DNA of 64,000 nt from a bacterium 336/3 (GCA_001281695.1 LJIE01000001.1:2937521-3001520), one strand, 5' to 3'; shown: positions 42,930 through 52,365, numbered from the stretch's first letter. The notes: generated from the sequence alone by a model not told the origin. Numbers and translations: made by a program.

Positions 42930-45602
42930 ATGGCAGAGAATACCTATATTCAAAACAAACCTATTTCCACAGAAAAGAAAAAAAAGAAGAAATTAATTTT
43001 CAAGCCTCTTCAAGACCGTAGGGTTCAGTTAATTATTGGTTTCTTTTTTATATTTTTTTCTATCTATCTCTTTACTGCATTTACATCTTATTTGTTTACT
43101 GCACAAGCAGATCAAAGTATTGTTGAAGCATTTCATGACACTGGAACACGTGAAGCTGGTGATGAAGTAGAAAATTGGCTGGGTATTTATGGAGCCATTT
43201 TCTCTTATTACTTTATCTATCGTTGGTTTGGAATAGGGGCGTTTCTACTGGTTATGTTACTTTTTCTTTATGGGTTTAGGATTGTTTTTAGAGTTCACTT
43301 ACTACCAGCAGGAAAAGTTTGGGGCCTAGGTATTTTTATAGTATTATGGCTTAGTACGTTGCTTGGCTATTTAGCCTCTAATCTGCCCGAAAATACATGG
43401 CTACATGGTATTACAGGAGTTACAGGTTTTGAGATAGCCCTTACAGTCAAAGCTCTTTTGGGTTGGGGAACAATTTTATTACTGATTTTCTGCTTATTAG
43501 CCTTTGTGATTTATTTTTTCAATGTCACCTCTTTGAAAAGCAATAAGATAAATAATACCGCTGAAGAAGAGCCTATCACTGCACCTAAAGAAACCGAAAA
43601 AGTTAAAAGGAAATCTATCAAAGAAGAATCAAGTAATTTACAAAATACAGAACCTATTGAAATAGAAGTAGATGAGGCTAAAATTTCTAGTGATATTCTA
43701 CAGGATAAAAATAAAATAGATGATGAACTAGAGAAAATGGGTATTAAACTCATTTCCAAAAAAGATAAAGTAGAAAATACTATAATTAAAGAACCTCTTG
43801 TTGAAGAACGCAGAATAGAAGAAAATACAGATGCTTTGGATGAAGATGATTTACTCAACGAAAAAGAATGGGAAACACCTATAAATCTTAAAGATGTAGC
43901 CAAAGAAGAGTCTCTTGAACTAGAAATAAAAGAAAGAAGAGTTGAAACAAAAGACACATCAAAAAATAAAGAAATTTCTTTAGAGATAGAAAACATCACT
44001 CCTATTCCAACAAATGTAGTTATGCCTGATGTAGAAATAGAGAATGTTGATGAAGATGATGAAAGTAGTGATTTGGAAACTGGATTTTCGACAAATTATG
44101 ACCCAACACTCGATTTGAGTAGATATGTCTATCCAACACTTGAGTTACTCCGAGAACCAACTCAAAACGCCGTCCAAGTAACCAAAGAAGAGCTTGAAGC
44201 CAACAAAGACAAAATTGTTGAAACTTTAGGGCATTATGGAATTGGTATTGGCTCTATCAAGGCAACTATCGGACCTACTGTTACACTTTACGAAATTGTA
44301 CCAGACGCAGGGGTTCGTATTTCTAAAATTAAGAATTTAGAAGATGATATTGCTCTTTCATTAGCAGCTTTGGGTATTCGTATTATTGCTCCTATCCCTG
44401 GGAAAGGAACAATTGGTATTGAAGTTCCTAACCAAAAACGTGAACTTGTAGCCATGCGAAGTCTCATTGCTCATGAGAAATTCAAGAATAGCACCATGGA
44501 TTTGCCCATAGTATTTGGAAAAACTGTTACAAACGAAATTTTTGTAATAGATTTAGCTAAAATGCCTCACTTACTCATGGCTGGAGCAACCGGACAAGGT
44601 AAATCGGTAGGTTTGAATGTGATTCTAACATCATTATTATATAAAAAGCATCCTTCTCAACTCAAATTTGTACTCGTTGACCCCAAGAAAGTAGAATTGA
44701 CGCTTTTCAATAAGATTGAGAAACACTTTTTGGCAAAATTACCCAACGAAGAAGAAGCCATTATCACAGATACATCTAAGGTAATCAATACTTTAAATTC
44801 TTTGTGTATCGAAATGGACAGTCGTTATAGTTTACTCAAAGATGCTGCTTGTAGGAATATTAAAGAGTACAATCAGAAATTTACAGATAGAAAGCTCAAT
44901 CCCAAAAACGGGCATAAATTTTTACCTTATATTGTACTTGTTATTGATGAGCTTGCCGATTTGATGATGACAGCAGGCAAAGAAGTGGAACAGCCTATTG
45001 CCCGTTTGGCTCAGCTTGCCAGAGCCATTGGTATTCATTTGGTGGTTGCTACACAACGCCCATCTGTAAATGTCATTACAGGTATTATCAAGGCGAACTT
45101 CCCTTCAAGGCTTTCATTTAGAGTTACTTCCAAAATAGACTCTAGAACTATTTTAGATACAGGTGGAGCAGAACAACTCATTGGTATGGGTGATATGCTG
45201 TATTCGGCTGGTTCTGACCTTACTCGTTTGCAATGTGCTTTCATAGATACTCCTGAAGTAGAAAATCTTTGTGATTTTATTTCTGACCAGCAAGGCTATG
45301 CCTCTGCATACATGCTTCCTGAGTATGTGGGTGAGTCTGCAGAAAGCAACAGTGAAGATTTTGATTTTTCAGATAGAGATGCTTTATTTGAAGAAGCTGC
45401 TCGTATCATTGTGATGCACCAGCAAGGTAGTACCTCATTGCTACAAAGAAGACTCAAATTGGGCTACAACCGAGCAGGCAGACTCATTGACCAACTCGAA
45501 AGAGCAGGTATTGTAGGAGCCTTTGAAGGTAGTAAAGCCCGTGAAGTATTGGTAGCTGATGAAATTGAGCTGGATAAGTTGCTAAAGAGTTTGGATAAGT
45601 AA
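42930..45602 (+). CDS. ftsK: DNA translocase FtsK
   Basis: 890 residues. The N-terminal membrane domain has four helices within ~35-205; then comes an acidic Glu/Asp-rich linker (~215-390), and the motor begins near 415 with the alpha domain (ETLGHYGIGIGSIKATIGPTVTLYE). Walker A is GATGQGKSVGL at ~551-561 and the RecA-like beta domain has VLVIDELADLMM as Walker B and RLAQLARAIGIHLVVATQRPSV. The C-terminal gamma domain (winged helix, residues ~825-888) includes GSTSLLQRRLKLGYNRAGRLIDQLERAG, which recognises KOPS-like sites. Pumps DNA at the division septum for dimer resolution. Confidence 0.97.
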   Translation: MAENTYIQNKPISTEKKKKKKLIFKPLQDRRVQLIIGFFFIFFSIYLFTAFTSYLFTAQADQSIVEAFHDTGTREAGDEVENWLGIYGAIFSYYFIYRWFGIGAFLLVMLLFLYGFRIVFRVHLLPAGKVWGLGIFIVLWLSTLLGYLASNLPENTWLHGITGVTGFEIALTVKALLGWGTILLLIFCLLAFVIYFFNVTSLKSNKINNTAEEEPITAPKETEKVKRKSIKEESSNLQNTEPIEIEVDEAKISSDILQDKNKIDDELEKMGIKLISKKDKVENTIIKEPLVEERRIEENTDALDEDDLLNEKEWETPINLKDVAKEESLELEIKERRVETKDTSKNKEISLEIENITPIPTNVVMPDVEIENVDEDDESSDLETGFSTNYDPTLDLSRYVYPTLELLREPTQNAVQVTKEELEANKDKIVETLGHYGIGIGSIKATIGPTVTLYEIVPDAGVRISKIKNLEDDIALSLAALGIRIIAPIPGKGTIGIEVPNQKRELVAMRSLIAHEKFKNSTMDLPIVFGKTVTNEIFVIDLAKMPHLLMAGATGQGKSVGLNVILTSLLYKKHPSQLKFVLVDPKKVELTLFNKIEKHFLAKLPNEEEAIITDTSKVINTLNSLCIEMDSRYSLLKDAACRNIKEYNQKFTDRKLNPKNGHKFLPYIVLVIDELADLMMTAGKEVEQPIARLAQLARAIGIHLVVATQRPSVNVITGIIKANFPSRLSFRVTSKIDSRTILDTGGAEQLIGMGDMLYSAGSDLTRLQCAFIDTPEVENLCDFISDQQGYASAYMLPEYVGESAESNSEDFDFSDRDALFEEAARIIVMHQQGSTSLLQRRLKLGYNRAGRLIDQLERAGIVGAFEGSKAREVLVADEIELDKLLKSLDK

Positions 45603-45603
45603 A

Positions 45604-46095
45604 ATGAGTATTTTCAAGTATTTTATATTTTGGCTTTTATTACTAGTGGTATCACCCTATAAAATATCTGCTCAAATAAATATTAAAGATACTTTAATAC
45701 ACAATTTTATAGAAATATTCTGCCAAGATTTATCAATTAAAAAGATTAATGAAACATCTTGTAAAAATGATATTCTTGATTTTTTGGAAATAAGAAAACC
45801 TGATACGCTCAAATATTTTCTGTATGAAAGTGATTATATCTATCTAAAAAAACAAGCTATAAATCCTTATTCAAGTATTTTTAAACAAAAATATTTAAAA
45901 AAGATAAAAGTAAAAAAAGGCTCAATTTTGTCTCCCTGCATAACTCTTCTGTCTATTCCCTTATTTACTCAAGATTTAAAAACTGCTATTATTAAATATC
46001 AATCTTGTGGTTTAAGTAGAGTTTATTTGTACCATCGCCAAAATTTGAATAGCAGATGGATATTGGTTTGTAAATTATGGCAAAATGGTAGTTAA
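45604..46095 (+). CDS. Secreted hypothetical protein (163 aa)
   Basis: 163 residues with a signal peptide (MSIFKYFIFWLLLLVVSPYKISAQ). The mature part has several Cys (near residues 40, 54, 111, 134 and 155), with beta-like segments and a C-terminal R-V-Y-L-Y-H-R-Q-N-L-N-S-R-W-I-L-V. Unknown. It starts 1 nt after the ftsK stop, so it may be cotranscribed; it is not the LolA often found in this place. Confidence 0.55.
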   Translation: MSIFKYFIFWLLLLVVSPYKISAQINIKDTLIHNFIEIFCQDLSIKKINETSCKNDILDFLEIRKPDTLKYFLYESDYIYLKKQAINPYSSIFKQKYLKKIKVKKGSILSPCITLLSIPLFTQDLKTAIIKYQSCGLSRVYLYHRQNLNSRWILVCKLWQNGS

Positions 46096-46119
46096 AATTA
46101 CTTTAAAGTTTCAAATTTT

Positions 46120-46263
46120 ATGCTTATTCAACATATATCGATACTAAACACTACTCAAAAACAAACTTTGTTTAATATCTGGAATGCTGAATATCCTGAA
46201 AAATTAACCTATCAAAATCTCTCAAATAATGGATATAGAAAGTATTGTGTTTCCTCATTTTGA
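46120..46263 (+). pseudogene. Truncated acetyltransferase (GNAT-like) N-terminal remnant
   Basis: A 47-codon frame, ATG 46120 to TGA 46261, beginning MLIQHISILNTTQKQTLFNIW and continuing N-A-E-Y-P-E-K-L. The 'L-W/I-W-N-x-E-Y-P' opening is typical of a group of Bacteroidota GNAT acetyltransferases, which are about 150-170 residues. The rest is missing: the frame runs into the next gene, the Crp/Fnr regulator, with which it overlaps by 35 nt. It looks like a gene cut by a deletion. Could alternatively be a short leader peptide. Confidence 0.4.
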
Positions 46264-46801
46264 GCAGTATATAAAGCTTAGTTCAGAACTGAAATACGAG
46301 CTTGCAAACAGAATCCATTTGCGTACTTTCCAGAAAGGCGAACTGGTACACAATGCCGATACCATTTGTGTTAAGAGTTATTTTATCAGAAAAGGGCTTT
46401 TGCGTACTTATTTTCTCAAAGATGATAAAGAAATCAGTGAATATTTTAGTAGTGAAAATGAATGGGTAAACTCTCCTCGAAGTTTTATTAAACAAAAACT
46501 CGATATTTACTATATTGATGCTCTTGAAAAAACAGAAGCTTTTTCTCTTCACGTTCAAGATTTGGTTTATCTGTTTGATAATTTCCCTGAAATGGAACGT
46601 TATGCAAGGCTTTCTATGGGGACAGTTTCTGGATATATGATAGAACGTATTTTTTCCTTGAGATTTACTACTGCCAAAGAGAAATATGAGCATTTTTTAG
46701 AAACTTATCAGCATATCCACCACCGTATCCCGTTGGGGATGATAGCCTCTTATTTGGGTATTTCACAAGAAACTCTTTCAAGAATCAGAGCAGAAAAGTA
46801 A
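46229..46801 (+). CDS. Crp/Fnr family transcription regulator
   Basis: 190 residues with an N-terminal cyclic-nucleotide-binding-like domain (~20-115; R-T-F-Q-K-G-E-L-V and SYFIRKGLLRTYFL) and a C-terminal winged helix (HHRIPLGMIASYLGISQETLSRIRAEK, the recognition helix in the last 15 residues). There are no Cys residues for an iron-sulfur cluster in the N-terminal part, only one Cys near residue 41, so it is not a classic FNR. Target inferred to be the next gene, which carries a TTGAT-N4-GTCAA box. Confidence 0.9.
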   Translation: MDIESIVFPHFEQYIKLSSELKYELANRIHLRTFQKGELVHNADTICVKSYFIRKGLLRTYFLKDDKEISEYFSSENEWVNSPRSFIKQKLDIYYIDALEKTEAFSLHVQDLVYLFDNFPEMERYARLSMGTVSGYMIERIFSLRFTTAKEKYEHFLETYQHIHHRIPLGMIASYLGISQETLSRIRAEK

Positions 46802-46805
46802 TTTT

Positions 46806-46819
46806 TTGATATAGGTCAA
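46806..46819 (+). promoter_or_regulatory. FNR/DNR-type palindromic operator
   Basis: TTGAT-ATAG-GTCAA, embedded in a TTTTGA-N6-TCAAAA inverted repeat. It starts 5 nt after the Crp/Fnr stop codon and lies upstream of the hydrolase gene. A -7-like element CACCTTTG (one mismatch) is at 46842-46849, so the operator centre is about 43 nt from the expected transcription start, the class II activator spacing. Confidence 0.55.
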
Positions 46820-46873
46820 AATTTATGATTTTTAGACTTCTCACCTTTGTAAAAACTTAAAACTTTATCAAAG

Positions 46874-47710
46874 ATGAGAAATATTCTAATTCTATGGCTT
46901 TTATTGGCTTTTTCAAATTCTGTTTTTGCACAAATTAAACTCAATACCCCACACACAGAAAGTATTTTGTATCTTTCTAAAAGTAAAAAACAGCCCTTAG
47001 TAGTAGGACTTGGTGGCTCAGAAGGTGGTAATGCATGGACAAGTAACCGTTGGAAAGCAACAAGAGAACAATTTTTGGAAAAAGGTTACGCCTTTTTGGC
47101 AATTGGATATTTTGGAGCAGAAGGAACACCTAAAATATTGGATAAAATAGCCATTGAAGATATTTACAACGCTATTCAGGAAGCTACTAAGAATCCTCAA
47201 ATCAATAAGAAGAAAATTGCCATCATAGGTGGCTCAAGAGGTGCTGATTTGGCTCTTTTGGTGGCAAGTTATTACCCAGCAGATATTGATTGTGTGGTGG
47301 GAATTGTACCCAGTCATGCTGTCTTCCCTGGACATACACAAACATTTGAGTCTTCTTGTTGGACTTATCAGGGCAAAGAGCTTCCTTTTATACCTGTCAA
47401 CGAAGAATCCATTCCTTTTTTACAAAAAAGAGATTTAAGAGGTGCTTTTTCTACTATGCTCAAAGATACCATAGCAGAGCAGAAATCTTTGATTTCTGTA
47501 GAGAAAATTCAGGGGAATATTCTATTCCTTTCTGCTACTCAAGATGAGATTGCTCCCACCAAAGAAATGGCAGATAAAATGATGGCAAGGCTCAAAGAGA
47601 AAAAATTTAAGTACCATTATGAACATATTGCCATTGAAGGAGGGCATACAGAGCCTCTCAAACATTTTGACAAAGTATTTGTATTTCTGGAAAAATATTT
47701 CGCTAAATAA
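46874..47710 (+). CDS. Secreted alpha/beta hydrolase (BAAT/acyl-CoA thioester hydrolase-like)
   Basis: 278 residues with a signal peptide (MRNILILWLLLAFSNSVFAQ). Alpha/beta hydrolase fold: VVGLGGSEGGN oxyanion strand, nucleophile Ser121 in IIGGSRGAD, Asp224 (ATQDEIAPT) and His258 (GGHTEPL), giving a full Ser-Asp-His triad. The C-terminal half matches the BAAT/dienelactone-type domain. It likely hydrolyses an ester or thioester in the periplasm. Probably activated by the adjacent Crp/Fnr regulator. Confidence 0.88.
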   Translation: MRNILILWLLLAFSNSVFAQIKLNTPHTESILYLSKSKKQPLVVGLGGSEGGNAWTSNRWKATREQFLEKGYAFLAIGYFGAEGTPKILDKIAIEDIYNAIQEATKNPQINKKKIAIIGGSRGADLALLVASYYPADIDCVVGIVPSHAVFPGHTQTFESSCWTYQGKELPFIPVNEESIPFLQKRDLRGAFSTMLKDTIAEQKSLISVEKIQGNILFLSATQDEIAPTKEMADKMMARLKEKKFKYHYEHIAIEGGHTEPLKHFDKVFVFLEKYFAK

Positions 47711-47713
47711 TGT

Positions 47714-47745
47714 AAAAAGCTTCTTTGATTATAAAGAAGCTTTTT
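47714..47745 (+). terminator. Terminator of the hydrolase gene
   Basis: 13-bp stem AAAAAGCTTCTTT / AAAGAAGCTTTTT with a 6-nt loop, 4 nt after the stop codon. Confidence 0.85.
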
Positions 47746-47834
47746 ATTTGTTAAGAGTAAGAATTTGTCATTGTACCTTTTGATTTTTATAAAAAATGTG
47801 GTTTTATTGCACTCTATTATAAAAATACAACTTT

Positions 47835-48077
47835 ATGACACCTGAAAAACTTTCTAAAATGAAGCTGCAAGAGCTTGAAAAACAAGAAAAAGCATTAAGA
47901 ATAGCTACTCCCGTTTTAGGTGGTCTTCTTGTGGTAATGTTTGTATTAAGTATTTTACTTTTTATCCGACAAGGTTTTAGTGCTTTTTCTACAATGCCTG
48001 TGGCTTTTTTACCTCTATTGATTGTTAATATTATTAATTTAAAGAAAGTAAGAAAAGAAATTGCCTCCAGAAAATAA
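47835..48077 (+). CDS. Small two-helix membrane protein (80 aa)
   Basis: 80 residues: an N-terminal charged helix (MTPEKLSKMKLQELEKQEKALR), a membrane helix (~24-45), a short loop and a second membrane helix (~52-69) with a basic tail. It resembles small proteins loosely labelled redox-active disulfide protein 2, but no Cys is present, so no function is claimed. Probably in an operon with the reductase gene 2 nt downstream. Confidence 0.65.
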   Translation: MTPEKLSKMKLQELEKQEKALRIATPVLGGLLVVMFVLSILLFIRQGFSAFSTMPVAFLPLLIVNIINLKKVRKEIASRK

Positions 48078-48079
48078 GT

Positions 48080-48610
48080 ATGAGTAGAAAACTAATTCTT
48101 TATATTGCCACAAGTCTTGATGGCTACATAGCTAAACCCAATGATGATTTGAGTTTTTTAGATATAGTTTCCAAAGAAGGAGAAGACTATGGTTATGAGG
48201 GTTTTACAAATACTATAGATACTGTTATTCTAGGTAGAAAAACGTATGATTGGGTGATGGAACAGGTACCTGAATTTCCACATGCTGACAAAAATGCATA
48301 TATTATCACCAGAACACACAAAGAACCTATCGGGAAAACTGTATTTTATACAGAAAGTCTAAAAGATTTAGTTCTTCAACTCAAATCTCAAGAGGGAAAG
48401 CATATCTTTTGTGATGGTGGAGCAGAAATTGTCAATATACTACTCAAAGATAACTTGATAGATGAAATAATTCTATCTATCATTCCTATTTTAGTAGGTG
48501 ATGGCATCAAATTATTTCAAAGTGGCAGACCTGAACAAAAAATGCATCTTATTTCAACCAAAACCTTTGATACAGGTCTTGTACAACTACATTATAGCTG
48601 TTTACCTTAA
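48080..48610 (+). CDS. Dihydrofolate reductase family protein (RibD C-terminal-like)
   Basis: 176 residues, RibD C-terminal/DHFR-like fold. Motifs are RKLILYIATSLDGYIAKPNDDLSFL at the N-terminus (S-L-D-G-Y-I), TVILGRKTYDWV near residue 49, and IFCDGGAEIVNILLKDNLIDEIILSIIPILVGDGIKLF near 112-150, the family signature. NADPH-dependent reductase of unknown substrate; too short and divergent for true FolA. Ends 4 nt into rodA in convergent orientation. Confidence 0.9.
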   Translation: MSRKLILYIATSLDGYIAKPNDDLSFLDIVSKEGEDYGYEGFTNTIDTVILGRKTYDWVMEQVPEFPHADKNAYIITRTHKEPIGKTVFYTESLKDLVLQLKSQEGKHIFCDGGAEIVNILLKDNLIDEIILSIIPILVGDGIKLFQSGRPEQKMHLISTKTFDTGLVQLHYSCLP

Positions 48611-49914
48611 TCCCTACTAAATAACTGATTTCTATGGCTATCCAATTTTAATAATAAGAAAAGTAAAACTGTAAAGCCCCACAACGAAGAGCCTCCATAA
48701 CTCATGAAAGGCAGTGGTACACCAATGGTTGGAAAAAGCCCCACTGTCATAGAAATATTAAAGGCAAAATGTGCAAATAAAATAGATGCCACACAGTAAC
48801 CATAAATTCGAGCAAATCTATTTTTCTGTCGTTCAGATATAAAAATGATACGAATAAAAAGTGTTACAAAAAGTCCTATCACCACAATACTTCCTAAAAA
48901 GCCAAACTCCTCTCCTATTGTACAAAAAATAAAATCAGTTTGTTGTTCTGGTACAAAACCATACTTGGTTTGTGTACCTTCTAAGTATCCCTTTCCAGCA
49001 AAACCACCAGAACCTATGGTTATTTTGGATTGAGCCAAATTATAATAAGGACCACTTTTTTTATCCACAGCGTTTTCATCAATAAGTACCATAATACGCT
49101 CTTGATGATATTTTTTGAGTTTGCTAAAAATTTTAGGTGTAAAAATGATAAAGCTTATCAATACTACAGCAGAGCCCACAGCCAAAAACCAATGATTTGA
49201 TGTCATTTTACGTCTCGTAAAAAGCATAAAACCTATAATTAAGAGTATAATCAAAAATATTGCAAAAGCTAAAAATACAGGTTTAATAATCAGTGAAAGA
49301 ATGAATAATACAGCAAATAAAATCTCTACCAAAATAATCCATAAAGGCATACCCTCTCTGTATAAGGCCAATTGCAAAAATGTAAACACCATCAAAGATC
49401 CAAAATCACCTTGCTTTAAAATGAGTAAAGCAGGCAAAGCAAATAGTCCACCAATTACCATCCATATTTTTTTATCTGTAAGTTTGGAACCTGGGCTACC
49501 CAAATAACGAGCAAGAGCTAATGAAAGTCCTATTTTAGCAAATTCTGTAGGTTGTAAGCTAAAACTACCTATGGCTATCCAGTTCTGATTTCCTTTTACT
49601 TCTTTTCCTATGACAAGCACAGCCATTAATAATAGAATTGTAACACCATAAACTACATATGATATTCCTTCTATAAAACGATAATCTAATAAAAAAATTA
49701 AGACTATTAAGACAACAGCTGTTCCTGCAAACATTAATTGTCTTCCCGCAAAAGAACTAATATCATAAATTGCCTTTGGATTTTCTTCGTTGAAAGAGGC
49801 TGAATAAACACTCGTCACACCGATAAAAATCAAAGCTACATAAATAAATACGGTTAATACATCTAAATTAGCTAGAGGGCTTCTGCTATTCTTTGGGATT
49901 GAGTTGGTTATCAT
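48607..49914 (-). CDS. rodA: Rod shape-determining protein RodA
   Basis: 435 residues, SEDS family with ten membrane helices, the peptidoglycan glycosyltransferase for cell elongation that pairs with PBP2. Family motifs are G-N-Q-N-W-I-A-I-G-S-F-S-L-Q-P-T-E-F-A-K, the catalytic-loop region with D-K-K-S-G-P-Y-Y-N-L, and C-terminal F-P-T-I-G-V-P-L-P-F-M-S-Y-G-G-S-S, all conserved. Start overlaps the mrdA stop by 29 nt, so the two are translationally coupled. Confidence 0.96.
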   Translation of the reverse strand: MITNSIPKNSRSPLANLDVLTVFIYVALIFIGVTSVYSASFNEENPKAIYDISSFAGRQLMFAGTAVVLIVLIFLLDYRFIEGISYVVYGVTILLLMAVLVIGKEVKGNQNWIAIGSFSLQPTEFAKIGLSLALARYLGSPGSKLTDKKIWMVIGGLFALPALLILKQGDFGSLMVFTFLQLALYREGMPLWIILVEILFAVLFILSLIIKPVFLAFAIFLIILLIIGFMLFTRRKMTSNHWFLAVGSAVVLISFIIFTPKIFSKLKKYHQERIMVLIDENAVDKKSGPYYNLAQSKITIGSGGFAGKGYLEGTQTKYGFVPEQQTDFIFCTIGEEFGFLGSIVVIGLFVTLFIRIIFISERQKNRFARIYGYCVASILFAHFAFNISMTVGLFPTIGVPLPFMSYGGSSLWGFTVLLFLLLKLDSHRNQLFSRD

Positions 49915-51847
49915 CTTCCAATTCGTCTTCTTCTTTACGTTGTAGAGCTTTTATACTATCTTGTTTACGTTTTTCTACACGCCAAATGCTATCTTGGCGT
50001 ACAAGTTCACGTTTATTAAACACTTTATCAAAAACCATTTTTTCGGTAGATTCAATTTTACCCACTTCCCATGGTTTTAATTTTATGGCAGTAGTATCTT
50101 TAAGATACTTTTGCATCATCAAACTAGCAATTGTACCTGCCCAGATACCTCCAAAACCTGCATTTTCAACATATACGGCAATAGCAATACGAGGTTTTTG
50201 GCGTGGTGCAAAAGCTATAAATGTAGAGTGGTCTTCGCCATGAGGGTTTTGCACTGTTCCTGTTTTTGCACAAATTTCGCCAGCATACAAATTTACTTGT
50301 TGAGCCATAGGTCCTACTGTACCTGCTTTAAATGCACCTGCCATTCCTGCAATAATAGGTTCAAAGTATTGAACATTAATACCAGTTTCATGCCTAATTC
50401 TATACTTTTCGAGCGGTTTTCCTTCTTTGCCTACAGATTTAATGAGGTGAGGTGTATAATAGTATCCTCTATTAGCAATGATACAAGTTTGATTTGCCAT
50501 TTGGAGCAACGTAACACCCATTTCTCCCTGCCCAATACTCAAGGAATAAATATTAGAATAATTCCAATTATTTTTATAAACTCTGTTAAATCTATCTACT
50601 AATGGAATACTTCCTGCACCTTCATCGGCAATATCTACTCCTAAACGTCTTCCAAAGCCAAATTTCATTACTTTTTCTCTCCATGCCTTATAACCTTCTT
50701 GCAAACTGGCAAAACTTTCTCCTTTTTGGTGTACAACTCTTCTAAATGCCTGATAATAGTAAGGATTACAAGAATATTGAATAGATGATTGTGGGTTTGT
50801 CATGTATGGGTGTCCATGACATTTTACAAGACTCTGATTACAAGGAAGATATGTAGAATCTGTGAGTACTCCATCTTGCAAGCCTATCAAAGCTTGAACT
50901 GTTTTGAAGGTAGAACCGGGTGGATATGCTGATTGTGTAGCCCTATTAAATAGTAGTAAATCAGGATCTCTACTTATTTTAGTATAATTTTTCTTAAAAT
51001 CCCCACCTGTAAGCAAATTGGGATTATAAGAAGGAGAGCTTATCAATGCTAATATTTCACCAGTTGCAGGCTCTATGGCTACTATAGCTCCTGTTTTATT
51101 TTGCATGAGGGCTTCTCCATAACGCTGTAATTCAATGTCTATACTCGCTTGTAAATTTTCTCCTGCGATAGCAGCCTCATCTAATTTCCCATCCTGATAG
51201 CTACCAATAACTTGATTAAATTTATTTTTAATTTGATGCTTCACTCCTTTTTTGCCTCTCAGGTACTGTTCATAGCTTGATTCTATCCCACTTTTTCCAA
51301 TATAATCCCCTGGTTTATAATATTCACTACTATCTTTTTTGAGTTGTTCTGGGCTGATTTCGCCTATGTAGCCCAAAGCATTTGCCATAGCAGGACTTGT
51401 ATAAACCCTTACAGTACGCTTAGAGATATAAAACCCTGGGAAATCAATGAGTTTATCCTGAATTTTAGCAAAATCTATTTTTGATAATTGTGCAGCAAAA
51501 ACCCCCTCATTGGCTATTGCTCTGATAGCTTTTACCTTATCTATAAATTCTTGTTTAGTAATATCAAATAATTTACAAAAGGCTAATGTATCAAGTCTTT
51601 TTGCTTCCTTGGGTACAACCATCAAGTCATATACAGGCTCATTGTAAACAATGAGTTTACCATTGCGATCGAAAATAAGACCTCTGTCAGGATAAATTGT
51701 CATTTTTTGAATAGCATTGGCATTGGCAGACTCTCTGTACTTTTCGTCTAATACCTGCATGCCAAAAAGTTTGATAAGCAACACTAAACCCACCAAAGAG
51801 AATATCCCATATAAAATAAATCGTTTTTCTGAATTGATTTCATTCAT
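49886..51847 (-). CDS. mrdA: Penicillin-binding protein 2 (elongation transpeptidase)
   Basis: 653 residues, class B PBP. One N-terminal membrane helix (~10-28), a dimerisation/pedestal domain (~45-220) and a transpeptidase domain with SxxK as S-T-F-K in YPPGSTFKTVQALIGL, SxN as S-C-N in YSCNPYY, and KTG as K-T-G-T in CAKTGTVQNP. All catalytic motifs are intact. It crosslinks peptidoglycan during elongation with RodA. Acidic C-terminal tail. It overlaps mreD by 4 nt. Confidence 0.96.
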   Translation of the reverse strand: MNEINSEKRFILYGIFSLVGLVLLIKLFGMQVLDEKYRESANANAIQKMTIYPDRGLIFDRNGKLIVYNEPVYDLMVVPKEAKRLDTLAFCKLFDITKQEFIDKVKAIRAIANEGVFAAQLSKIDFAKIQDKLIDFPGFYISKRTVRVYTSPAMANALGYIGEISPEQLKKDSSEYYKPGDYIGKSGIESSYEQYLRGKKGVKHQIKNKFNQVIGSYQDGKLDEAAIAGENLQASIDIELQRYGEALMQNKTGAIVAIEPATGEILALISSPSYNPNLLTGGDFKKNYTKISRDPDLLLFNRATQSAYPPGSTFKTVQALIGLQDGVLTDSTYLPCNQSLVKCHGHPYMTNPQSSIQYSCNPYYYQAFRRVVHQKGESFASLQEGYKAWREKVMKFGFGRRLGVDIADEGAGSIPLVDRFNRVYKNNWNYSNIYSLSIGQGEMGVTLLQMANQTCIIANRGYYYTPHLIKSVGKEGKPLEKYRIRHETGINVQYFEPIIAGMAGAFKAGTVGPMAQQVNLYAGEICAKTGTVQNPHGEDHSTFIAFAPRQKPRIAIAVYVENAGFGGIWAGTIASLMMQKYLKDTTAIKLKPWEVGKIESTEKMVFDKVFNKRELVRQDSIWRVEKRKQDSIKALQRKEEDELEDDNQLNPKE

Positions 51848-52365
51848 TTCTTACGACTGGTAAAAAATAGATATTGAACAATAATTAATAAAACAAGTGT
51901 AAATATGGTACTAAAAAAGGCTTTTTGTAAACTCAGCCATACCAATTTCCCTGTCCAAGCTTCCAATAAGAATACAGCTAAATGATGAATAAATATCAAG
52001 ACACTTGCATAAGTTATAAACCAAGGCAAACTAATTTCCCGGATGGAAATTTCTCTGATTTCATCTTCATCCATATTGCTTCTTGCAGCCAGTAAACTCA
52101 CCAAATATGGACGTATGAATGCAAGCAAAACACACGCAGAAGCGTGAATACCTGGCGAATACTCAAATAAATCTATAGTTATACCTATAAAAAACCCTAT
52201 CAATAACAACCTACTTTTACTAATAGTGGGCGATAACGAAATCAGAAAACCCACATACAAATAACTAAAAATCAGTTGCCCAAACACCAATTTACGGGCT
52301 ACAAAAATATGAAATAACAAATACCCTAAAAATGCTAATATTTGGGAAATTACTCTACTGTTCAT
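51844..52365 (-). CDS. mreD: Rod shape-determining protein MreD
   Basis: 173 residues, five to six membrane helices (~5-25, 30-50, 55-75, 100-125, 140-165) with little sequence identity but the position, length and membrane pattern of MreD directly before mrdA/rodA. It belongs to the elongasome, scaffolding MreC and PBP2. The identification rests largely on gene order. The mreB and mreC genes usually upstream are absent; a YfhO gene precedes it with a 1-nt overlap (TAATG). Confidence 0.78.
   Translation of the reverse strand: MNSRVISQILAFLGYLLFHIFVARKLVFGQLIFSYLYVGFLISLSPTISKSRLLLIGFFIGITIDLFEYSPGIHASACVLLAFIRPYLVSLLAARSNMDEDEIREISIREISLPWFITYASVLIFIHHLAVFLLEAWTGKLVWLSLQKAFFSTIFTLVLLIIVQYLFFTSRKK

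Noticed and set aside
43511-43999. Long Ser/Leu-rich minus-strand frame inside ftsK
   Set aside because: It mirrors the acidic Glu/Asp/Lys linker of FtsK; the codon bias explains the open frame.
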